Shown here: piece by piece, positions 25,122 through 31,061 of the stretch | Layout of the letters: each line of letters begins with the position of its first letter | Position numbering within the stretch: the first letter of the stretch is position 1 | Assembly: GCA_002315285.1 (NCBI GenBank) | Contig: DCGR01000065.1 | Span: 1 to 31,061 of the forward strand | Length of the DNA: 31,061 bases | DNA from: Bacteroides sp. UBA1773 | GTDB taxonomy: Bacteria > Bacteroidota > Bacteroidia > Bacteroidales > Bacteroidaceae | Reading direction: 5' to 3' | Notes under the pieces: generated by a model | Told to the model about the DNA's origin: nothing | The model's database searches: none | Seen by the model: the letters and a program-made list of their open reading frames with translations, nothing else | Translations under genes and position numbers: made by a program

Positions 25122-25814
25122 TTACCAATCCTTATCCAATTTCCTTCCCTGGATCTGCAGCTGCTTTTTCACTTTTTCCTGTACGTCCTTCTCGTCCTGC
25201 ATCACAGCCTTCAGCAACTGTTCGGCATTTTCCTTGCTCATGTCGTCCTTGTTCTGTTGTTGCTGCTGTTGCTGGTTCTGCTGTTGCTGGTCTTGCTGGT
25301 CCTGTTTCTCATCTTGCTTTTCGTCTTGCTTCTGATCCTGTTTCTGGTCCTGCTGCTGATCCTGATTCTGTTGTTGTTGGTCCTGTTGCTGCTTCATGGC
25401 AAGGGCCAGATTATAACGGGTTTCATCATCGGCAGGATTATTGCGCAACGATTGCTTATAAGCCTCGATACACTGTGGCAACTGCTTCGACGATTGCAGA
25501 ACCACGCCCATATTATGGTAGATTTGTGACAGTTTTTGCTTGTCTTTCTCAACCCTTGCAGCACTCTCGTACATTTTCATGGCATCCTCTGCCTTCTGTT
25601 GCATCACCAATGCATTTCCAAGGTTATACATTGCATCGGTATTTTTGGGGTCAACCTCCAAAGCCTTACGATAGTCCACTTCGGCTTTTGTAAACAGGCT
25701 GTCACGATACAACTTGTTTCCGCTACGCAAATAGTCGCGTGCCGTTTTTTGCTGAGCCCATGCCGTTGCCGACACTGCCAGTATCATTACAAAAAAAACA
25801 ATTCTCGACTTCAT
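25122..25814 (-). CDS. batC: BatC: TPR protein with glutamine-rich tail
   Basis: The 230-residue product has a signal peptide (1-20, AVSATAWAQ). About three TPR units follow at 27-130 (EVDYRKALEVDPKNTDAMYN and QIYHNMGVVLQSSKQLPQCI). Residues 141-188 are a low-complexity segment of Gln with Asp, Lys and Glu, and a charged helical tail ends in LDKDW. BatC is the TPR partner of the other periplasmic Bat domains. The frame opens at TTG 25826, but ATG 25814, 8 bases after the batB stop, is preferred because it begins a clean signal peptide. The Gln tract is coded by a repetitive CTG/TTG-rich sequence and may vary in length between strains. Confidence 0.9.
   Translation of the reverse strand: MKSRIVFFVMILAVSATAWAQQKTARDYLRSGNKLYRDSLFTKAEVDYRKALEVDPKNTDAMYNLGNALVMQQKAEDAMKMYESAARVEKDKQKLSQIYHNMGVVLQSSKQLPQCIEAYKQSLRNNPADDETRYNLALAMKQQQDQQQQNQDQQQDQKQDQKQDEKQDEKQDQQDQQQQNQQQQQQQNKDDMSKENAEQLLKAVMQDEKDVQEKVKKQLQIQGRKLDKDW
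25251..25394. repeat. Low-complexity tract coding the BatC Gln/Asp/Lys segment
   Basis: On the coding strand this 144-base stretch is built from CAG, CAA, GAT, GAC, AAG and GAG codons, with recurring units such as CAGGATCAG and CAAGACGAAAAGCAAGATGA. It codes for residues 141-188 of BatC. The opposite strand shows a long Leu/Val-rich open frame that is only a shadow of this repeat. Confidence 0.85.
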
Positions 25815-25822
25815 CCTACAAA

Positions 25823-26848
25823 TCAATGTTTAAACAGGCGAATATTCTTCAAGAGAGGGTTCTTCCGCTCCATCACCAACATCTCGACCACCAAAAGCAA
25901 CAACGCAATCCAGGCGACAGCCACAAATTGTTCGTCGAACTCGGTAAACACCTGTGTCTCCACATCGGCCTTTGCCAATTTGTTCACTTCGTCGGTCAAA
26001 AGCCTTTCGGCAGCATTCGAATTGTCAACCTGAATGTACAATCCTTCACCTGCCTTGGCTATCTCCTGACACATTTGGACATTAAGTTTGGTCACAATGA
26101 CATTGCCTTCGTTGTCTTTCCGAAATTCACTGCTATTGGCTGCAACTGGTATGGGCGTACCATCGGTCGATCCTATTCCCATCACGAATATTTTCACGCC
26201 CTTCTCTGCCGCCTCCTTCGCTGCCTCCATTACCCCACCCTCGTGGTTTTCGCCATCGGTAATCACAATGATGGTTTTCTCGACATTCTCACGCTGTGTA
26301 AAACTACGCATACCTAATCGCAAGGCCGTACCAATGTCCGTACCCTGAGTGGCTATCAAATCGGGCGTTATCGATTCCAAGAAGATTTTTGCCGACACAT
26401 AATCACTCGTCATCGGCAATTGTGTGTAAGCCTCGCCTGCAAACACAATAAGCCCCACTTTGTCGTTGCTGAACGAATCGACCAATCGGGCTATCATTTT
26501 CTTCGCCTTCTCCAGACGACTGGGCACCACATCCTGCGCCAGCATGGAATTGGAAATGTCAAGGGCGATTACAGCTTCCACACCAGTGCGTTTCACCGTC
26601 TCCATTTTCGAACCGAACTGCGGACGGGCCAGAGCCACAATCAGCATGGCCACTGCTGCAAACGTAAGCCAGAACTTCCACCCTACCCTTACGCTAGACA
26701 CATCGGGCATCAATCCTCCAATCAGCTTCAGGTCACCGTATTTTTGCATGTTCTTCTTGTATTCATGCCTTGCATACACAAAAAGTACTACCAAAAGGGG
26801 CAGGACAAGCAACAAATACAAACATTCAGGATTTGCGAATCTAAACAT
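25823..26848 (-). CDS. batB: BatB: membrane-anchored von Willebrand factor A protein
   Basis: The 341-residue product has two N-terminal hydrophobic helices (about 9-25 and 58-75) and a VWA domain from about 90. The metal-ion-dependent adhesion site is complete: DISNS at 97-101, then a Thr in the middle of the domain and TDGENHEGG. A C-terminal helix lies at about 310-330 (FVAVAWIALLLLVVEMLVM). VWA domains of this operon face the periplasm and probably bind partner proteins. It follows batA after 27 bases and is its paralogue: both read LARPQ just before the VWA domain and share the layout around DxSxS and TDG. batC starts 8 bases after its stop. Confidence 0.93.
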   Translation of the reverse strand: MFRFANPECLYLLLVLPLLVVLFVYARHEYKKNMQKYGDLKLIGGLMPDVSSVRVGWKFWLTFAAVAMLIVALARPQFGSKMETVKRTGVEAVIALDISNSMLAQDVVPSRLEKAKKMIARLVDSFSNDKVGLIVFAGEAYTQLPMTSDYVSAKIFLESITPDLIATQGTDIGTALRLGMRSFTQRENVEKTIIVITDGENHEGGVMEAAKEAAEKGVKIFVMGIGSTDGTPIPVAANSSEFRKDNEGNVIVTKLNVQMCQEIAKAGEGLYIQVDNSNAAERLLTDEVNKLAKADVETQVFTEFDEQFVAVAWIALLLLVVEMLVMERKNPLLKNIRLFKH

Positions 26849-26875
26849 ATCAATTATTTATCATCAGATTCCACA

Positions 26876-27874
26876 TTAAGGTATTTTCTTCAACACCACA
26901 TGACGCAACACCAACTCGGCCAACACCAGGAACAGTGCCCACCAGGCAAACCGTCGATACTCTTCCTCGCGTCTGCTGAACTCCTTCACGTTGAGTTTCG
27001 TTTTCTCCAGCTTGTCGATTTCCTCATACACGCCGCGCAAGCCTGAAGTACTCGTCGCACGGAAATAATTGGCATTGGTCGTGCCCGCTATCTCTGTCAG
27101 CATTTTTTCGTCGATATCGACCTTCATGCTGACATATTGTGTGCCATTGGCCGTGAACACCGGATAAGGAGCCTCACCTTTTGAGCCGACTCCAATGGTG
27201 TAAACCCTTATGCCATATTGTTTCGCAATGTCAGCTGCAGTCATGGGAGAAATATCGCCACGGTTGTTTGAACCATCGGTAAGCAAGATTATCACCTTTG
27301 ATTTTGCCTGGCTGTCCTTCAGTCGGGTCACGGCATTGGCAATACCCATGCCGATGGCAGTACCATCCTCTATCAAGCCTTGTACGGCCATGTTGCCGTT
27401 GATGCTTTGGAAAAGATTGAGCAGCACGGTGTGGTCGCTCGTAAGCGGACATTGCGTAAACGACTCGCCCGCAAAAACGGTCAGACCAATATTGTCGTTG
27501 GGACGGCCATTCACAAACTCCGAAGCCACCTCCTTTGCTGCTTCCAGACGATTGGGCTTCAAGTCCTCAGCCAGCATGGACGTCGATACATCGACAGCCA
27601 ACATGATGTCGATACCTTCTATTTCCGTATTCTGCCAGTTGTCCGTCGATTGCGGACGAGCCAGCATCAGCACCAACATCACCAGCACCAACACTCTCAG
27701 CACAAACGGAGCGTGACGCAAATACACCTTCCAACTTGCAGGCACATCGGCATACATGCTGATTGTAGAGACCTGCATGGTAGGTTCGGCCTTATGCCGT
27801 TTCATCACGTACCACACCACGTATGGAACAAGCAACAAAAGCAGCAACAGTAATTCCTTATTAGCAAATATCAT
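26876..27874 (-). CDS. batA: BatA: membrane-anchored von Willebrand factor A protein
   Basis: The 332-residue product has an N-terminal helix (about 8-24), a second at 55-72 (FVLRVLVLVMLVLMLARPQ), and a VWA domain from about 88. Its metal site is DVSTS at 95-99, with TDGSNNRGD further on. A C-terminal helix precedes the end (WWALFLVLAELVLRHVVL). In B. fragilis BatA belongs to the aerotolerance operon. The gene starts 14 bases after the stop of the BatD-like gene, and together with BatB gives the operon two VWA subunits with intact metal sites. Confidence 0.93.
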   Translation of the reverse strand: MIFANKELLLLLLLLVPYVVWYVMKRHKAEPTMQVSTISMYADVPASWKVYLRHAPFVLRVLVLVMLVLMLARPQSTDNWQNTEIEGIDIMLAVDVSTSMLAEDLKPNRLEAAKEVASEFVNGRPNDNIGLTVFAGESFTQCPLTSDHTVLLNLFQSINGNMAVQGLIEDGTAIGMGIANAVTRLKDSQAKSKVIILLTDGSNNRGDISPMTAADIAKQYGIRVYTIGVGSKGEAPYPVFTANGTQYVSMKVDIDEKMLTEIAGTTNANYFRATSTSGLRGVYEEIDKLEKTKLNVKEFSRREEEYRRFAWWALFLVLAELVLRHVVLKKIP

Positions 27875-27888
27875 TTATGCGAACCTTT

Positions 27889-28962
27889 CTACAATAGAAT
27901 GATTAAACATCTCACCATATAAAAAACCAATACCACCAATACCACTCCACTCACACAGATTCCTGCCAACAAGGCCATGCGAATACGTTTCGGACGTTCC
28001 TCCTCCACCTTTATCACCGTAGGCTCAAGTTTTGCATCCGCATCAGGTTCCTGCTTGGTCGCATTGATGAAATCGACGGCATTCAGCAAGTTCATGTCGT
28101 TTTCGTTGAGCATAGGGGCATACTTGGCAAACTTCACCAAATCGGAAGTCATAAACAGATCCTTCAATTCCTTCAACGAGTCCGGATCGTGGACAGCCTG
28201 CAATTGCCCGATGATTTCAGCCGAGGTCATCTCCATGGCATTGAATTGGAAACGCTCCGACATATAGGAACGAAGCGCGTCCGTCAAGTTCGTATAATAG
28301 AGTTTCGGATTGTTCATGCATAGCTGTCGGTCTGCCTTTATCTCATCCATCGTCTTCAATGCAACCATGTGTGGGGGCAGCTTCGGTTCCACTTTCACAA
28401 AGCGTATGATAGGTTTGTTGTCCTTCAGGCGCTTATAAAGATATATGGACAAAACGACCAGGAGCGATGCCATCAAGAAAGCATATACGATTTGGTCCAC
28501 ATCATCCCAAACGATCGGAATCGCACGAATGTCTTTGGCAGCGTAGATGGCATCAGGATTTTCCTCATCCATTGGAACAGGCAACGTAAGTACCTTCAAA
28601 GCCAACGATTTGGAATGATACGGCACACCATCCACAACAGCCTCGACCGGAGGAACATAATAGAAAGCCGAGTCCCACGAAGTGATAGTATATTCCTGGG
28701 TCACCATCATGCGTTTCCCCTGATTCAGGTATTGGGTGTCGGCAGGAGCCGTTTCCACAATTTCAATGCCTGTGATGATTGTATCGGCGTAGAGTGGCAT
28801 CTGCAGCTTTGATTGCACATCCACGCTCACCTCTATTTTCAATTTGGCCTGTTCGCCTATCAGCAGTTCAAGCGAGTCAATGGCCGCATCGACAGTAACA
28901 TTTTGCGACCTTACTCCGGCAAAAGCCAAGCAACACACCACACACAATACGATTCTTTTCAT
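27889..28962 (-). CDS. BatD-like membrane protein between DUF58 and BatA
   Basis: The 357-residue product is usually left as hypothetical. It has a signal peptide (1-19, FAGVRSQ) and a periplasmic beta-rich domain at about 20-128 that opens like a BatD repeat (LELLIGEQAKLKIEVSVDVQ). A transmembrane helix follows at about 157-176, a cytoplasmic domain at about 216-302, an acidic linker, and a second transmembrane helix at 329-357. The cytoplasmic domain aligns by eye with the BatD tail. Both have a Y..L..AL..YM segment, an I...L.A segment, then F-A-[KR]-Y-A-P (278-283 here, 584-589 in BatD). I therefore infer a BatD paralogue. Its start overlaps the DUF58 stop by 4 bases, so translation is coupled. 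Confidence 0.8.
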   Translation of the reverse strand: MKRIVLCVVCCLAFAGVRSQNVTVDAAIDSLELLIGEQAKLKIEVSVDVQSKLQMPLYADTIITGIEIVETAPADTQYLNQGKRMMVTQEYTITSWDSAFYYVPPVEAVVDGVPYHSKSLALKVLTLPVPMDEENPDAIYAAKDIRAIPIVWDDVDQIVYAFLMASLLVVLSIYLYKRLKDNKPIIRFVKVEPKLPPHMVALKTMDEIKADRQLCMNNPKLYYTNLTDALRSYMSERFQFNAMEMTSAEIIGQLQAVHDPDSLKELKDLFMTSDLVKFAKYAPMLNENDMNLLNAVDFINATKQEPDADAKLEPTVIKVEEERPKRIRMALLAGICVSGVVLVVLVFYMVRCLIILL

Positions 28963-29828
28963 GATCTCTTTGCAAATAAACCCATAAGTGCCTTCACATA
29001 ATCCTGATCCGTACGCACCGACACATTATCCACGCCGCTCTTCGTAAACACATCCATCAAAGCTTCCCGTTTCCGTAACCACCATTGGTGATGATAATTG
29101 CGCAACGCTTTCGACGACGTGTCAATCCATCGTTCGGCACCCGTTTCCGCATCACGCACTTTCATCAATCCCACATCGGGTAACTCCGCCACACGACGGT
29201 CGTAAATCTGAATGGCCACAACGTCATGTTTGCGATTCGCCACAGTCAATGCGTTCTTGAAGTCACTCTCATCGATGAAATCGCTCAGCAGGAAAGCCGT
29301 ACAACGTTTCTTTATCACATTCGTGAGATACTCCACCGCCATGCGAATATCGGTATGCATGCTTTCAGGCTTGAAGTCGAGAAGCTCACGTATGATATAC
29401 AAGATGTGTTTTCGTCCCTTCTTGGGCGGGATGAACTTTTCTATGCGGTCCGAAAAGAAAACCACGCCAATCTTGTCGTTGTTCTCGATGGCAGAGAAAG
29501 CAAGTGTGGCGGCAATTTCAGTGGCCATGTCTTTCTTCAGTTGCATCGACGTACCGAAATCCAAACTGTTGGACACATCGATGAGGAGCATCACAGTCAA
29601 CTCGCGTTCCTCCTCATACACCTTCACGTACGGACGATTGTAGCGGGCAGTCACATTCCAGTCAATGTCCCTCACGTCATCACCATACTGGTATTCGCGT
29701 ACCTCAGAGAACGACATGCCTTTTCCCTTGAAGGCAGTGTGATACTGTCCGGCAAAGATGTTGTTCGTCAGACCTTTGGTTTTTATTTCGATCTGACGGA
29801 CCCTTTTCAGTATATCAGTCGTCTCCAT
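28959..29828 (-). CDS. DUF58 protein with VWA-like fold, MoxR partner
   Basis: The 289-residue soluble product carries the DUF58 hallmark REYQYGDDVRDIDW at 44-57. A VWA-like core follows with DVSNS at 84-88, which keeps the metal-site spacing DxSxS. DUF58 proteins are regularly encoded next to MoxR ATPases and are thought to recruit substrates to them. No signal peptide or membrane helix is seen, so it acts in the cytoplasm. The start is ATG 29828, sharing one base with the moxR stop (TGATG); a TTG one codon earlier is not needed. Its stop overlaps the next gene by 4 bases. Confidence 0.93.
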   Translation of the reverse strand: METTDILKRVRQIEIKTKGLTNNIFAGQYHTAFKGKGMSFSEVREYQYGDDVRDIDWNVTARYNRPYVKVYEEERELTVMLLIDVSNSLDFGTSMQLKKDMATEIAATLAFSAIENNDKIGVVFFSDRIEKFIPPKKGRKHILYIIRELLDFKPESMHTDIRMAVEYLTNVIKKRCTAFLLSDFIDESDFKNALTVANRKHDVVAIQIYDRRVAELPDVGLMKVRDAETGAERWIDTSSKALRNYHHQWWLRKREALMDVFTKSGVDNVSVRTDQDYVKALMGLFAKRS

Positions 29829-30823
29829 CAAGGAACTTCCACCTTATTTAATATGTTGCTTACTATTTCGTCGGTAGTCATGTTACTTGCCTCTGCCTCG
29901 TAGGTCAAGCCAATACGATGACGGAGCACATCGTGAGCCACGGCACGCACATCTTCTGGAATGACATAGCCCCTGCGTTTGATGAAGGCATAGCTGCGGG
30001 CCGCCAGAGCCAGATTGATGGAAGCACGCGGAGAACCACCAAAACCTATCATGTCCTTGAGTTCCTTCAACCCATATTTTTCAGGATAACGGGTAGCAAA
30101 AACGATATCGGCGATATACTGCTCAATTTTTTCATCCAAATACACCTGACGAACCACCCTGCGCGCCTCAAGAATGTCATCCGCACGCAAGATCGGACGT
30201 ACTTCCATCTTCTCACCGCTGATGTTCTGACGGATGATCTTCTTTTCCTCTTCCAACTTCGGATAGTCAATCAGCACCTTCAGCATGAAACGGTCAACCT
30301 GGGCTTCGGGCAACGGATAAGTACCTTCCTGCTCAATCGGGTTCTGGGTAGCCATTACGAGGAACGGACGAGGAAGTTCAAAGGTATCCTTGCTCAGTGT
30401 CACCTGACGCTCCTGCATGGCTTCAAGCAAGGCACTCTGCACTTTGGCAGGAGCACGGTTTATTTCGTCGGCCAGCACAAAATTGGCAAATATGGGACCT
30501 TTCTTCGAAATGAATGTTTCGTCCTTCTGACTGTAAATCATGGTACCCACCACATCGGCAGGCAGCAAGTCGGGAGTGAACTGGATACGACTGTATTTGG
30601 CATCAATCAGCGATGCAAGGGTTTTGATAGCAAGCGTCTTTGCCAATCCCGGCACACCTTCGAGCAGAATGTGTCCATCCGACAACAATCCTATCAGTAA
30701 TGATTCCACCAAATGTTTCTGTCCTACGATGACTTGATCCATACCCGCCATCAGATTGGTGACAAACGCGCTTTGACGTTCTATTCGTTCATTAAGTTCA
30801 CGAATATCAATAGCTTCAGCCAT
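29828..30823 (-). CDS. MoxR-family AAA+ ATPase
   Basis: MoxR ATPases act as chaperone-like machines that mature or regulate VWA-containing partners. The 331-residue product has Walker A GVPGLAKT at 56-63 (Lys62) and Walker B NFVLADEINRAP at 114-125. ALLEAMQERQVTL and the sensor-1 region VMATQNPIEQEGTYPLPEAQ follow, with the C-terminal lid carrying GGSPRASINL (sensor 2). All are typical of the MoxR branch. It is the first gene of the bat operon, with a consensus promoter 44 bases upstream (30867-30897). The following DUF58 gene is coupled through TGATG. Confidence 0.95.
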   Translation of the reverse strand: MAEAIDIRELNERIERQSAFVTNLMAGMDQVIVGQKHLVESLLIGLLSDGHILLEGVPGLAKTLAIKTLASLIDAKYSRIQFTPDLLPADVVGTMIYSQKDETFISKKGPIFANFVLADEINRAPAKVQSALLEAMQERQVTLSKDTFELPRPFLVMATQNPIEQEGTYPLPEAQVDRFMLKVLIDYPKLEEEKKIIRQNISGEKMEVRPILRADDILEARRVVRQVYLDEKIEQYIADIVFATRYPEKYGLKELKDMIGFGGSPRASINLALAARSYAFIKRRGYVIPEDVRAVAHDVLRHRIGLTYEAEASNMTTDEIVSNILNKVEVP

Positions 30824-30866
30824 AATTACTTATATTTTTAAATTTCATTTTCTTCTAATGCAAGCG

Positions 30867-30897
30867 CAAATTTACTACATTTTCCGCATTGTTCCAA
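30867..30897 (-). promoter_or_regulatory. Promoter of the moxR-bat operon
   Basis: On the minus strand TTG (30897-30895) is followed after exactly 20 bases by TAAATTTG (30874-30867), a full match to the Bacteroidetes -33/-7 consensus. The predicted start near 30860 would give a leader of about 35-40 bases. The remaining gap towards the tRNA terminator (30898-30994) is A/T-rich, with a small GGAAC/GTTCC dyad and nothing else recognisable. Confidence 0.75.
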
Positions 30898-30994
30898 TTC
30901 ATTTTATCATTTTTAAGGATTTTATCATCCCGCAATAATATCGGAACACAACTGACACAACAGTTCCCATAGCGAATCCGTAAGCGAACGACAC

Positions 30995-31028
30995 AAAAAA
31001 AAGAGTCCACCGAATGTTCAATGGACTT
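30995..31028 (-). terminator. Rho-independent terminator after the tRNA
   Basis: Reading the minus strand, AAGTCCA (31028-31022) pairs with TGGACTC (31009-31003; one G-T pair) across a 12-base loop and is followed by eight T (30995-31002). It lies 10 bases beyond the tRNA 3' end, so it terminates the tRNA transcript and insulates the moxR promoter. Confidence 0.85.
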
Positions 31029-31038
31029 CTTCTCCGTG

Positions 31039-31061
31039 TCGGGGTGAAAGGATTCGAACCT
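31039..31061 (-). tRNA. 3' end of a tRNA, probably tRNA-Pro (cut by window edge)
   Basis: The minus strand reads AGGTTCGAATCCTTT followed by CACCCCGA. This gives a T-arm with the standard TTCGAAT loop, a 7-base acceptor strand and discriminator A. CCA is not encoded (CAC follows), as is common in Bacteroidetes. The implied 5' acceptor strand CGGGGTG gives a C1-G72 pair with A73, which points to tRNA-Pro. The anticodon lies outside the window, so identity is inferred. Confidence 0.8.

Noticed and set aside
25005..25529. Plus-strand Leu/Val-rich open frame resembling a membrane protein
   Set aside because: The Leu/Val run is the reverse of the CAG/CAA-rich BatC tract; it is a shadow.
1..31061. 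CRISPR arrays, insertion sequences, prophage genes, toxin-antitoxin pairs, riboswitches
   Set aside because: None of the expected repeat, transposase, integrase or structural signatures was seen on either strand.

Overview
The window looks like chromosome of a Bacteroidales bacterium, most likely Prevotella or Bacteroides. The evidence is a complete Bat aerotolerance-type operon (moxR, DUF58, a BatD-like gene, batA to batE), an UpxY-type capsule antiterminator, a Bacteroidetes OmpA with a coiled-coil linker, and promoters matching the Bacteroidetes form (TTG, about 20 bases, then TAnnTTTG). Shine-Dalgarno sequences are scarce. Stop codons are standard: TGA, TAA and TAG all end intact genes. 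I see no phage, insertion sequence, CRISPR array or rRNA. A partial tRNA, probably tRNA-Pro, is cut by the right edge.

Left part (1-5506, all minus strand): a ROK sugar kinase with a textbook promoter is followed by what looks like the start of a surface-polysaccharide unit. This unit holds UpxY, a WbpA-type UDP-sugar dehydrogenase, a WbpD-type N-acetyltransferase, an OmpA-family protein, and a membrane-protein gene interrupted by two in-frame TGA codons that runs off the left edge. UpxY has a -7 box almost touching its start codon and a run of 14 A/T pairs just upstream.

Middle part (5718-16087, plus strand): a tripartite efflux operon (ABC ATPase, two MacB/FtsX-type permeases, an HlyD/MacA adaptor and a TolC-type channel) ends in a strong hairpin. 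It is followed by an exported heparinase II/III-family protein, then methionine aminopeptidase with its own promoter, TsaD and an SprT-like metalloprotease. A convergent hairpin separates these from the minus-strand genes.

Right part (16269-31061, minus strand): a Tat-exported Gfo/Idh/MocA protein stands alone beyond a 17-bp hairpin. Upstream of it a tightly packed run of 13 genes reads from moxR (promoter at 30867-30897) through the bat genes, a PAP2 phosphatase, a small HTH protein, glycerol kinase, glycerol facilitator and a GH29 alpha-L-fucosidase. Gaps are never more than about 52 bases and no terminator is visible between moxR and the fucosidase. The most useful within-window observation is that the unnamed 357-residue protein between DUF58 and BatA shares the C-terminal cytoplasmic domain of BatD, so the operon carries two BatD-type subunits alongside its two VWA subunits. 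No clearly new system stands out. The main leads are the BatD-like pair, the BatC glutamine repeat, the possible phase-variable UpxY promoter, the broken membrane gene and the tie between fucosidase and glycerol uptake.
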